Origin: Candidatus Omnitrophota bacterium
GTDB lineage: Bacteria; Omnitrophota; Gorgyraeia; Duberdicusellales; 4484-171
Direction: 5' to 3'
DNA length: 54,154 bases
Assembly (NCBI GenBank): GCA_024231025.1
Contig: JAAEQW010000341.1
Span: 1-54,154 of the forward strand
Shown: positions 1 through 6,917 of the stretch, piece after piece
How the letters are laid out: each line of letters opens with the position of its first letter
Numbering within the stretch: the first letter of the stretch is position 1
Position numbers and translations under genes: made by a program
The notes under the pieces: model-generated
Databases searched by the model: none
The model's input: only the letters and a program-made list of their open reading frames with translations
What the model was told of the DNA's origin: nothing

Positions 1-56
1 AAAGAAGTTACGTAATAAAGTGCGTTTTCTACGTGAATCCGAGGTACTCTTGGCAT
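1..56 (-). CDS. REP-associated tyrosine transposase, 5' end only (cut by window edge)
   Basis: The first 18 codons of a gene that runs off the left edge. They read MPRVPRIHVENALYYVTS, the usual N-terminus of Y1/RAYT transposases (HUH single-strand DNA transposases that act on REP-like palindromes). A strong ribosome site AAGGAGG lies at 62-68, six bases before the ATG. It is the first gene downstream of the cyclic-di-GMP riboswitch and terminator on the same strand. The rest of the gene, including the HUH motif and the catalytic tyrosine, is outside the window, so whether it is intact cannot be seen. Identification rests on 18 residues plus the nearby RAYT-type palindrome. Confidence 0.72.
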   Translation of the reverse strand, partial: MPRVPRIHVENALYYVTS

Positions 57-68
57 ATTTGCCTCCTT

Positions 69-79
69 GTGCCTGGCAC
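69..79. repeat. RAYT-type palindrome GTGCCTGGCAC, copy 1
   Basis: Perfect 5+1+5 palindrome GTGCC-T-GGCAC directly before the ribosome site of the partial transposase. The same palindrome occurs at 289-299, so the two copies bracket the riboswitch and terminator. Short palindromes of this kind are typical substrates of RAYT transposases. Confidence 0.6.
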
Positions 80-91
80 CTTGTGATTTTT

Positions 92-126
92 CCAAAAAAA
101 AATCTCAAGGGGCAAACCTTGAGATT
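92..126 (-). terminator. Rho-independent terminator after riboswitch
   Basis: A 10-bp perfect stem (101-110 with 117-126, AATCTCAAGG / CCTTGAGATT, 6-base loop) is followed on the minus strand by nine Ts (94-102). It sits about 20 bases after the riboswitch aptamer and before the transposase start, the position expected for a transcription-attenuating expression platform. Confidence 0.8.
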
Positions 127-139
127 CAACGAAATCACG

Positions 140-222
140 CAATTTCGGTAGCCTGCCGATCCCAAATTTATATTGGAACGCACGGCTTTGCGTCTCTCGA
201 TTACTCGAGATTTGCCATTATT
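140..222 (-). promoter_or_regulatory. Cyclic-di-GMP class I riboswitch (GEMM-I)
   Basis: Minus-strand RNA with the hallmarks of the GEMM-I aptamer in order: GGCAAA (216-211), a hairpin TCTCGA-GUAA-TCGAGA with a GNRA-type tetraloop (210-195), the invariant GACGCAAAGCC (194-184), a second arm, and GGCUACCG (153-146). GACGCAAAGCC is an exact match to the conserved core, including the residues that contact c-di-GMP in the family. A terminator follows at 126-92, so the switch probably acts by transcription termination. The target gene in the window is the partial transposase at 1-56. The original target may have been a pilus or surface gene displaced by the transposon; the neighbouring operon encodes a secretin. 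The class is known; the pairing with a transposase is the odd part. Confidence 0.9.
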
Positions 223-257
223 CTAACCTATTTTTCAAACATACTATTCCCAACTTG

Positions 258-286
258 AATATATCATCATTTGCGCTATTTTTCAA
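258..286 (-). promoter_or_regulatory. Sigma-70-like promoter for riboswitch transcript
   Basis: Minus-strand TTGAAA (286-281), 17-base spacer, TATATT (263-258). Predicted transcription start near 251, about 30 bases before the aptamer. The -35 lies two bases from the palindrome at 289-299. Confidence 0.6.
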
Positions 287-288
287 TA

Positions 289-299
289 GTGCCAGGCAC
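289..299. repeat. RAYT-type palindrome GTGCCAGGCAC, copy 2
   Basis: Same 11-base palindrome as at 69-79 (centre base A instead of T), placed just upstream of the riboswitch promoter. Confidence 0.6.
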
Positions 300-366
300 G
301 AAACACAAAATCATCATATTTTTCAATGGATTACAGAGGAAAATTTAGTGTTTTTTTGCGGCAGTG

Positions 367-600
367 TTATTTTTGACCACTTTTAGGGTAAATACTCAGA
401 AACGGCCGATACTGATCTTCGACATCTCGGGTCAATAATCTACGATCTAACTCGATATCCTTTTGCGATTGACGGCCATAGCAAGGCTGCTGAACTCTTT
501 TGATATCCTCTCGCAAGAAGAGATTAATTGCAAAAATGAGCACATTAACAATCAACAAGGTCATTACCAAAATAATTACAATGAAATTTAACTTTAACAT
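367..600 (-). CDS. Small single-pass membrane protein, function unknown
   Basis: 77 residues. Residues about 5-29 form one strongly hydrophobic helix (IVIILVMTLLIVNVLIFAI), followed by a charged tail rich in Arg, Asp and Gln. No family recognised. It is the last gene of the minus-strand secretin operon, 12 bases after the TPR/coiled-coil gene, with no clear ribosome site, which suggests coupled translation. By position it may be an accessory inner-membrane component of the secretion or pilus system; that is inference only. Confidence 0.55.
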   Translation of the reverse strand: MLKLNFIVIILVMTLLIVNVLIFAINLFLREDIKRVQQPCYGRQSQKDIELDRRLLTRDVEDQYRPFLSIYPKSGQK

Positions 601-612
601 CTTGATACAGCT

Positions 613-1296
613 TTAACGCAATTTTCTTAGCTTTTCTCTAATTTCCGAGCAATCAGCCTCATCAGGATTAAGCTGAAGGTATTTATTATAGTGAAACACA
701 GCCTTATTTGTGTTTTTCTTTTTCGTCTCATAGATAACCGCCAAATTATAATGTGCATCAAAATCACTGGAATCTATTCGTAGAGCATTTTCCCATGACT
801 CGATTGCCTCATTATAAAATCCGCCACGCACATAAGCAAGGCCCAAATTGTAATAAGCTAAGGCCTTCTCTCTTAGGAGTTGCGCATTTAATCCTTTTGT
901 TTCTTCGGTTAATTTACCGACATCAATTGAATACTTTTTTTCAGCCTTGGTTAATTCAAAATCCTTAGATTTTACTTCTTCTTCTAATTTCCTTAGCTTT
1001 TCTTTTTTTGCGCTCGCACTGCTCTCTGAATCCCTAACGCGATTTTTGAAATTAGTACTTTCGTTCTTTAATTTGTTGGTAATATTCACATAAGAGCTAA
1101 TGCTGTTTTTGAGTTGAGTGTTGTTTTCTAAGAGCGTGCTATTCTCTTCTTTCAAAAAACGCAGGTCATTTCCGGCACTATCAAATACACTTTCTAAATT
1201 GTCAAAACGTCGATTTAAATCATTATTCTTGGCAATTAGAACCCCACTAAGAACAGCGAAAACTATAGTTGTGAAAATAAATATTTTCAACTTCAT
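613..1296 (-). CDS. Membrane-anchored coiled-coil TPR protein
   Basis: 227 residues starting at ATG 1296, preceded by AAGGAAAG; a TTG one codon upstream is less likely because the ATG overlaps the upstream TGA by one base. N-terminal hydrophobic segment (about 4-22) is a signal anchor. Residues about 30-140 are a charged heptad-rich coiled coil (long runs of Lys, Glu, Leu, Asn). Residues about 145-215 carry two TPR units (AYYNLGLAYV, AHYNLAVIYE). Likely a periplasmic scaffold that helps assemble the secretin machine encoded just upstream, as TPR pilotin-like proteins do in type II/IV systems; this role is inferred from context. Confidence 0.75.
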   Translation of the reverse strand: MKLKIFIFTTIVFAVLSGVLIAKNNDLNRRFDNLESVFDSAGNDLRFLKEENSTLLENNTQLKNSISSYVNITNKLKNESTNFKNRVRDSESSASAKKEKLRKLEEEVKSKDFELTKAEKKYSIDVGKLTEETKGLNAQLLREKALAYYNLGLAYVRGGFYNEAIESWENALRIDSSDFDAHYNLAVIYETKKKNTNKAVFHYNKYLQLNPDEADCSEIREKLRKLR

Positions 1297-1880
1297 CAAG
1301 GACTTTCCTTGATTGCTTTAACTAAAAATTCAGCAAGTTTTTTGTTACTGGCATAGGGCTTTAGACGTAAATACTCCGTAATATGGAATAAGGCTTTTCC
1401 GGAATCATTATAAAAATGCTCATACAATAATCCTAAATTATAATGTGTAATCGCATCATTAGGATTTTTTTGAAGAATCTTTTCATAGACTGCTATCGCC
1501 TTTTGATATTCGTTCTTTCCTATATGGTGAGCCGCAAGTTTTTTATGATAAAGATTATCGTAGCTTATTTCTTTAATCTGTGTCGGTGGTAATTCACAAC
1601 TTGCATTGTTACGTTCAGTCGATTCAAACTTAATTTCATCGCACACTTCTTCGGCCAAGGCACGTTTTAAATCTCCCTTGATGCTCTCAAGATCGTTGGC
1701 TGCTAGATTACTCTTGTTTAAATCACCAACCATGCCCTCAACTAAATAGGTTATTCGATCAAGATAATAATTAATTTGATCTTTATGTATCGGGGTTTGT
1801 TCATAATCCTGCCCAATAGCATTGGAAGATAGTAATGAAATTATCGCAAGAACAAAAAATGTTCGCTGCCACTTAACCAT
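1296..1880 (-). CDS. Exported TPR protein of secretin operon
   Basis: 194 residues with a cleavable-looking signal peptide (residues 1-23, ending SNAIGQ). Residues about 110-180 hold two TPR units (KLAAHHIGKNEYQKAIAVYE, AITHYNLGLLYEHF). The middle has a Cys pair (CDEIKFE and CELPPT). The gene overlaps the secretin stop by one base at its start (TGATG) and the next gene by one base at its end, so the three are translationally coupled. Function beyond scaffold or pilotin-like protein cannot be told. Confidence 0.75.
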   Translation of the reverse strand: MVKWQRTFFVLAIISLLSSNAIGQDYEQTPIHKDQINYYLDRITYLVEGMVGDLNKSNLAANDLESIKGDLKRALAEEVCDEIKFESTERNNASCELPPTQIKEISYDNLYHKKLAAHHIGKNEYQKAIAVYEKILQKNPNDAITHYNLGLLYEHFYNDSGKALFHITEYLRLKPYASNKKLAEFLVKAIKESP

Positions 1881-3676
1881 CAGTATTCCTTTGCTCCTTT
1901 TAGTTGTGGTATTGTACTTTCTGCAATATTTTCTCTTCTTTTAGATTGTTTTTGCGTAGAGTTATTCGATGTAGTTAATGAGCTTGCCCCTGCTATTTTA
2001 TTGATTTCATCCTGAAAAATTCTATTCTTCATATCTTTGGGAAAAATATCCGCAGGAATATGATCAACAACATCAGCATCAGGTATTGCTGATTCACCGG
2101 AAATAATCTTTGGGCTTATAAAAATAATTAACTCTGTTTTTTTATCCAAGCTTGCCTGTGAGCGAAAAAGACTACCCAAGAAAGGAATTTTTGCAAAAAA
2201 TGGTGTCTCTGACGAATCGTCACGCTTTTCGTGTTTCATTAAGCCGGCAATCATAATCATTGCTCCGTCTTTTACCTTTACCACGGTTTCTGCTTCAGAA
2301 GTTTCAATGATCGGAATCTCACTGCCTATGGCTGTAGTCAATGTATCTCGAACACTGCTTATTTCCGGTTTAATTTTTAAAGTAATGAAATTATCAGCAT
2401 TTATACTGGGGATAACATTAAGTTTTATCCCCACATCAATAAACTCAACTGATTCAGAAGTGACCGTTGTCTCTCCCTGACTTTGAGTTTGAGTAACATA
2501 AGCCTCTCGCGAACCAACCATGATTCTTGCTTCGTCATTGTTAGTTACCGCAATCCGCGGCCTTGATAAAACCTTAACGTCACCAAAAGTATTCAAAAAG
2601 TTTAATACAAAATTATATTTATCCGCCTCCAAAGTGCCCATGCTCATATTAAGACTTGAATTGTCAAGGCTTACTGAAGGACTAAATGACGGAGAAACCG
2701 GAAAAGTCCCCGTAAAATCAAGATTATCCGCAGCAGTGAAAGCCTTTTGCCAATCGATTCCTCGCTGGTGTTCTTTTTTGAGGGAAATTTGAATTATTTC
2801 AGCCTCAATAAACACCTCTTGAGTATCTTTATCAAAAGCATCAACTATCACACCGATTTTGTCCATTCGCCGGGGAAGGTCAGAGACTACAACTCTGCTT
2901 GTACGTTCGTCAACATAGATTTCACCAGTACCTTTAGTGGACGCACTGTTGAGGTGTTCCTTAATGTCAGCGACATTCGCATAACGTAAGTCAAATACTT
3001 GTGTATCTAAAGGGCGATCCAGCTGGCGAATTGTTTTCTTCATAACTTTAATTTTTTCGGGTATATCAAGCAAAATTAAAGTAGCACTTGCTTCATCAAC
3101 TATAATCTTACCAATGTCTGATTTAATTTGACTGATAACCGCAAAAACTGCCGACGGTTTTGCGTATTTCAGCGTAATATTAATAAGTTCTCTTTTTTCA
3201 TCATACTCCTTACCGTAGCGCATTTTATATTCGTTGGCAGTCATGATCATTAATATATCACCGCGCTTTTCACCAGCCAGCCCTTGCGTTATCAAAATAA
3301 CATCTAAGGCATCATCGAAAGTGACGTTATTAAGAAACAAATTTACACGTCCGGTAACTTTCTTACTGGGAACAATCGTCAAACCCGTTTTCACCGATAA
3401 AAGCCGAAATAGATCAATCACACTAATTCCGCGCAAATCCAAAGAAATCCGATCCGCTTTAGTGGTAATTTTAGCATTTGCGGTTGATTCTGTAGTTATC
3501 GGCTCTTTCCTGGAGGCAGGATTATATTTTGCCACCTCAGCCGGCTCTCTACTAGATGCCACCTTCCCTCGACGCAAAGGATGACTCAGCGGTAAATCAA
3601 CCCCTTTAGGCACCTCAGCAAACACGCCGATAACTAAGGGTAGTACAATAAAGATAGTTATTATTCTTCTTATCAT
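1880..3676 (-). CDS. Secretin (GspD/PilQ/MshL family)
   Basis: 598 residues from ATG 3676, which has GGAG 6 bases upstream and overlaps the preceding gene by ATGA; a GTG four codons earlier is less favoured. Order: signal peptide (1-20, ending GVFA); secretin/TonB short N-terminal (STN) domain about 75-125 (LRGISVIDLFRLLSVKTG); two N1-type ring-building domains about 140-290; secretin barrel domain about 320-510 with the family signature around VKDGAMIMIAGLMKHEK and IPFLGSLFRS; Ser/Thr/Asn-rich C-terminal tail. Secretins form the outer-membrane pore of type II secretion and type IV pili. With ExeA-like ATPase and a GspC/PilP-like protein alongside, a T2SS or MSHA-like pilus is likely; the two cannot be separated from this window. 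Confidence 0.92.
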   Translation of the reverse strand: MIRRIITIFIVLPLVIGVFAEVPKGVDLPLSHPLRRGKVASSREPAEVAKYNPASRKEPITTESTANAKITTKADRISLDLRGISVIDLFRLLSVKTGLTIVPSKKVTGRVNLFLNNVTFDDALDVILITQGLAGEKRGDILMIMTANEYKMRYGKEYDEKRELINITLKYAKPSAVFAVISQIKSDIGKIIVDEASATLILLDIPEKIKVMKKTIRQLDRPLDTQVFDLRYANVADIKEHLNSASTKGTGEIYVDERTSRVVVSDLPRRMDKIGVIVDAFDKDTQEVFIEAEIIQISLKKEHQRGIDWQKAFTAADNLDFTGTFPVSPSFSPSVSLDNSSLNMSMGTLEADKYNFVLNFLNTFGDVKVLSRPRIAVTNNDEARIMVGSREAYVTQTQSQGETTVTSESVEFIDVGIKLNVIPSINADNFITLKIKPEISSVRDTLTTAIGSEIPIIETSEAETVVKVKDGAMIMIAGLMKHEKRDDSSETPFFAKIPFLGSLFRSQASLDKKTELIIFISPKIISGESAIPDADVVDHIPADIFPKDMKNRIFQDEINKIAGASSLTTSNNSTQKQSKRRENIAESTIPQLKGAKEY

Positions 3677-4290
3677 TTTAGCTCCCACTGTCCTTGCTCA
3701 TTCTCGAGGATAATTTTATCCTGAAAGATATTTTTTATTTGCCACTTATCGATTGAGTCACCTTCGTGTAATAGATGCGTTTTATTATCCGAGTTGTCCT
3801 CAATTAAAGCTTCGGGATTTGCTGACCAAAGTATACCTACCAACCTTAAAGATGAGATTGTTTTTTCTCCTTTAGCGACAGCATCCGCAGAAACATTAGA
3901 CGCCTGAGGTTTCATGGTAAAAATATCTCTTTTTTTTGCGATTGCTAATGAACTCGCCAAATCTAAATTAGCCATTCTTCTAATCTCATTTTCTACTGGC
4001 TCAACTTTAGCATTAACAACCTCTTTGAATCGTTTCTGAAAGTTAAAACGATTGCGAGTAAAATCAAGTGCAAAAATCAGCGTAAATATAAGTGAAATCG
4101 CAGCCAGAAGGTAAGCGAGATTGCGAAATCCCAATTTAAGTGCAAAACCATCAGAGAGCCTCGCGCCCCCCGCACCGCTCAATCCCAAAAAGAAATTTGA
4201 AATCTTATTACCCTCACTCCCCCCCCCGTCTTTGGGTGTTTCTATTATTTTCAAAAGTTTCTCCTCCGGACTATTGATCTCGTTTTGCAT
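3673..4290 (-). CDS. GspC/PilP-like inner-membrane protein
   Basis: 205 residues. Cytoplasmic N-terminus of about 50 residues, one transmembrane helix about 54-74 (NLAYLLAAISLIFTLIFAL), then a periplasmic part ending in a small beta domain (about 140-205) with the homology-region pattern SLRLVGILWS, EALIED, LHEGD, ILENEQGQWEL seen in GspC and PilP. These proteins link the inner-membrane platform to the secretin N-terminal domains. The gene overlaps the secretin ATG by 4 bases. The region 4291-4461 upstream contains GC-rich palindromes rather than an obvious promoter. Confidence 0.8.
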   Translation of the reverse strand: MQNEINSPEEKLLKIIETPKDGGGSEGNKISNFFLGLSGAGGARLSDGFALKLGFRNLAYLLAAISLIFTLIFALDFTRNRFNFQKRFKEVVNAKVEPVENEIRRMANLDLASSLAIAKKRDIFTMKPQASNVSADAVAKGEKTISSLRLVGILWSANPEALIEDNSDNKTHLLHEGDSIDKWQIKNIFQDKIILENEQGQWELK

Positions 4291-4361
4291 ACACTTATAC
4301 TACCACCTCAAGTAAAAATCTGCATTATCAAAAATCACAAAACACAATACACAAATTACCC

Positions 4362-4404
4362 GCCTACCGGTCGGCAGGCCCGCCTGCCAATCCGGCGGGC
4401 AGGC
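4362..4404. repeat. GC-rich double palindrome
   Basis: Two adjacent hairpins in an otherwise AT-rich gap: GCCTaCCGgtCGGcAGGC (4362-4379) and GCCTGCC...GGGCAGGC (4382-4404). Base composition differs sharply from neighbours. Related short CCCGCC/GGCGGG hairpins occur near 50454, 51852, 52424 and 52482. Probably a REP-like element between the ExeA and GspC-like genes. Confidence 0.65.
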
Positions 4405-4461
4405 ACACAAATCACAATTCCAAATGACCAAAATATCAAGCAAAATGATATAATAATATAA

Positions 4462-5280
4462 TTAAAAAATTTCACAAGCCAACAACTCTTTTACGCCTCT
4501 TTTTGCTATAAATCTTTCATTACTAATTGCAAGCTTCTTTAGCGCGTTATGACAAGCCATAACGGTTCGCCGTGGATATCCAGACGAAAAATTGTATATT
4601 TCCTTTAAAGCGTCACCGTAAAATAATGGCTGCCCCAGGCAATACCCTGCTTGTTTTATCCGAAAATTAACCATTTGGATTGTTTCGTCCTCTGTGAACG
4701 GACGCAAAACACATTTAAATGCCGCCCGATCCCACAAATTTTTCATAGCTCTAATTTTATCTAAAAGTTCATTTTGGCCCATCAAAACTACTTGAAGCAG
4801 CTTGTGATCGTTAGTTTCATAATTTAAAAAAAGACGTAACGTTTCTAATGTTTTATTATCCAGTTTTTGAGCTTCGTCGATCAAAAGCACAATTGTTTTT
4901 TTCTCACGCACCCCTTTTTGAAAAAGATAATTTTTAATCGCTATTTTTAAATCAAGGATATTAGCCTTGGCGCTTACCTTTACACCAAAAATTCGAAGCA
5001 GCGACTCCAAAAATAATTCTTGGCTATCATAAACCGGATCTAGCACCATATGTGAAATAACATCGTGGCGTTCCTTAAGCATCTGAAACAATTTGCGAGA
5101 AAGCGTCGTTTTGCCAATACCAACATCTCCCAAAATCACCGAAAGCCCTCTTTTTAAGCGAACTTCGATCATCGTACGCAAAAGAGCACGGCGATGATCT
5201 TCTGACGCAAAAAAGAAATCAGGATCCGGACTAGTTGAAAAAGGCTCTTTATTGAAACCCAAAAGCTTATAATAACTCAT
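4462..5280 (-). CDS. ExeA/MshM-like AAA+ ATPase
   Basis: 272 residues. N-terminal YYKLLGFNKEPFSTSPDPDF is the start typical of ExeA/GspA/MshM ATPases. Walker A GDVGIGKT (about 47-54), Walker B VLLIDEAQ (about 130-137), sensor and arginine-finger region GYPRRTVMACHNALK near 230. ExeA-type ATPases help insert or assemble secretins through the peptidoglycan; this copy lacks the transmembrane and peptidoglycan-binding C-terminal part of full GspA and is MshM-like in size. It overlaps the MerR-like gene by 4 bases and is followed downstream by the GspC-like and secretin genes. Confidence 0.88.
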   Translation of the reverse strand: MSYYKLLGFNKEPFSTSPDPDFFFASEDHRRALLRTMIEVRLKRGLSVILGDVGIGKTTLSRKLFQMLKERHDVISHMVLDPVYDSQELFLESLLRIFGVKVSAKANILDLKIAIKNYLFQKGVREKKTIVLLIDEAQKLDNKTLETLRLFLNYETNDHKLLQVVLMGQNELLDKIRAMKNLWDRAAFKCVLRPFTEDETIQMVNFRIKQAGYCLGQPLFYGDALKEIYNFSSGYPRRTVMACHNALKKLAISNERFIAKRGVKELLACEIF

Positions 5281-5504
5281 ACACCTGCAATCATTTTACG
5301 GATTAAATTTAAAGGATAACCCTGATTAGCGTATTCCTTGATTTTGCCAATACGTTGCTTAACTTCGCTCTTTCGATAAAAGCGAATGTTACGCCGCTTC
5401 ACAATAACATCCAACAAGCCAAAATTAGTATAGTGATTTACCGTTTGATAAGTAACGTCGTATTTATCAACTATTTCCTTGGCTGAGATTAACTCTGGCG
5501 ACAT
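5277..5504 (-). CDS. MerR-like helix-turn-helix protein
   Basis: 75 residues. SAKEIVDKYDVTYQTVNHYTNFGLL is the winged-helix MerR DNA-binding fold; RRNIRFYRKSEVKQRIGKI completes the wing. No effector-binding domain follows, so it is a stand-alone DNA-binding unit. An AAGGGG ribosome site lies upstream of the ATG. It is the first gene of the ExeA-secretin operon and overlaps the ExeA-like gene (ATGA), so it may be the operon's own regulator; that is inference. Confidence 0.8.
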   Translation of the reverse strand: MSPELISAKEIVDKYDVTYQTVNHYTNFGLLDVIVKRRNIRFYRKSEVKQRIGKIKEYANQGYPLNLIRKMIAGV

Positions 5505-5550
5505 AAAGTGACTTACCCCTTAAAGCAATATAGCTTTTTGAGTTATTGTG

Positions 5551-5616
5551 CTAACAATAACTACTGCAACAACAACACATATAAAACATGCAACCAATAG
5601 CATAAATACCATTCAT
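5551..5616 (-). CDS. Possible cysteine-rich leader peptide
   Basis: 21-codon ORF, MNGIYAIGCMFYMCCCCSSYC, with six cysteines including four in a row. It begins about 4 bases after a predicted -10 element (5626-5621), so it would be read from a leaderless or near-leaderless message, and lies in the leader of the MerR-like/ExeA operon. No ribosome site. Could be chance translation of a TGT-rich stretch. No comparable peptide recognised. Confidence 0.22.
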   Translation of the reverse strand: MNGIYAIGCMFYMCCCCSSYC

Positions 5617-5620
5617 ATCA

Positions 5621-5648
5621 AAAATACCACATCTACACTATTTGTCAA
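5621..5648 (-). promoter_or_regulatory. Promoter candidate for MerR-like/ExeA operon
   Basis: Minus-strand TTGACA (5648-5643), 16-base spacer, TATTTT (5626-5621). Leaves a leader of about 110 bases before the MerR-like ATG at 5504. The rest of the 5505-5841 gap holds only AT-rich sequence, the small ORF at 5551-5616 and the terminator at 5704-5737. Confidence 0.5.
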
Positions 5649-5703
5649 TTGTTTTTTTTCATGAAATATGAAACTTAACTGGGTACTTGTTGAGGGGAGG
5701 TAT

Positions 5704-5737
5704 AAAAAAAATACCTGCCCGTTTAAACGGGCAGGTA
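5704..5737 (-). terminator. Rho-independent terminator of cold-shock gene
   Basis: Perfect palindrome at 5712-5737 (TACCTGCCCG, TTTAAA centre, CGGGCAGGTA) followed on the minus strand by a T run (5711-5704). It lies about 105 bases after the cold-shock gene stop. The words TACCTGCCC recur in the repeat at 53503-53526. Confidence 0.8.
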
Positions 5738-5841
5738 CAATTTGCAATAATGATGTTAGATGTCAAATGTGAAATCTATTTCTTTAGTGAGTTTTGCAAC
5801 CGGACTTATAGCAAAGCTCTTATTCTTCAACGAAAATTCAA

Positions 5842-6051
5842 CTAATCTTTACTGACAAGACTTACGTTACTAGCGTTAAGTCCTTTTGGGGTTTTCCCAA
5901 CTTCGAACTGAACATCTTCGCCACCTGCTAAATTACTAAATTCAATACCAACAAGGCTATTCTTGTGAAAAAATACTTCGTTACCATCGTCATCAGCAAT
6001 AAAACCAAAACCTTTTTCAAGAATCAACTTTTTGATTTTTCCGGTATGCAT
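5842..6051 (-). CDS. Cold-shock (CspA-type) nucleic acid-binding protein
   Basis: 69 residues forming one cold-shock OB-fold domain. RNP1 is KGFGFI (about 13-18) and RNP2 is VFFHKN (about 26-31), the aromatic single-strand RNA/DNA-binding face. Ribosome site AAAGGAG before ATG 6051. These proteins melt RNA secondary structure and act as chaperones at low temperature or growth transitions. It follows the RRM gene on the same strand after a 195-base gap, so co-transcription or a separate long leader are both possible; csp genes often carry long regulatory leaders. Confidence 0.93.
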   Translation of the reverse strand: MHTGKIKKLILEKGFGFIADDDGNEVFFHKNSLVGIEFSNLAGGEDVQFEVGKTPKGLNASNVSLVSKD

Positions 6052-6246
6052 TTTAACTCTCCTTTGTTTGCGTTACAGTAAACGCCCTAGAAACAAAAAA
6101 CTATCATCAACCTCGACACAAACGAGATAAATGTTTTTGTTCTTTAATCAAAATTACTCATAAGAAAGAAAAAGGGAAGGGAATGGTAAAAATAATGGTT
6201 TGCTTTTATACCATCGTTCGTTGACTGCGATTGCACTCTACTTTAA

Positions 6247-6564
6247 TTAATATCTGTTATTACGATAACCTGAGTCACGTCCGCCGCCAAAATTGTCTTT
6301 TCTAGGCTGCATTTTCTTTGCTTTATTGACGGTTAGCTTTCTGCCTGCGAATTCTTGCTCGTTTAGAGCGTCGATCGCGGCTTGAGCCTGTTCCTCGGTT
6401 TCAAATTCTACAAAACCAAAACCCTTTGATCTTCCAGTGTATTTATCAGAAATGATTCTTATCTCTGATGGGGTTACTCCCTTTTCTTCAATGAACCCTC
6501 TTAGGTCGCCTTCGTTGGTGTCATAACTTAAATTTCCAATGTACAATTTCTTCTGTTCTTCCAT
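6247..6564 (-). CDS. Single-RRM RNA-binding protein
   Basis: 105 residues: one RRM domain with RNP2 LYIGNL (about 7-12) and RNP1 SKGFGFVEF (about 46-54), then a short tail rich in Gly, Arg, Asn and Tyr (GGGRDSGYRNNRY). This layout matches the glycine-rich RRM proteins of cyanobacteria and other bacteria, which bind RNA and are often cold induced. AGGAG precedes the ATG. Long 5' region (6565-6820) and proximity to the cold-shock gene suggest a shared low-temperature regulon; regulation is inferred. Confidence 0.92.
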   Translation of the reverse strand: MEEQKKLYIGNLSYDTNEGDLRGFIEEKGVTPSEIRIISDKYTGRSKGFGFVEFETEEQAQAAIDALNEQEFAGRKLTVNKAKKMQPRKDNFGGGRDSGYRNNRY

Positions 6565-6813
6565 TTTTTTCTCCTAATGAAATACTATCGCAGAAAATTT
6601 TGATCAACGTAATACCGCATCCCTCTTCAGCCAGGATTTTGTAGCAACATACCATTTTTATCCCCTGGCCAATTCTTCCTTTTTTTCAATGATCTCTTTC
6701 GCACAAACCCAACTATCCCAAAGACAACCCCTGGTAAACTAGCTAGGCTCTGTCATGTAATGAGTTAACTAACATTAGATGTGAAACTAAGGCAAGAAAC
6801 TCTACGTAGTACT

Positions 6814-6819
6814 ATTATA
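6814..6819 (-). promoter_or_regulatory. -10 element TATAAT upstream of RRM gene
   Basis: Perfect TATAAT on the minus strand. The best -35 is TTGCAT with a long 19-base spacer. If used, it gives the RRM gene a leader of about 240 bases. The rest of 6565-6917 shows no gene; I see no other structure I can name. Confidence 0.35.
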
Positions 6820-6917
6820 TACCATAATTATGCAAAATATGCAAATTATTTCGAAAAATTGGTCATACCAATTTGCACTCCATATCGAGTACAATCCCCC
6901 ACACATCTTTTATATCT

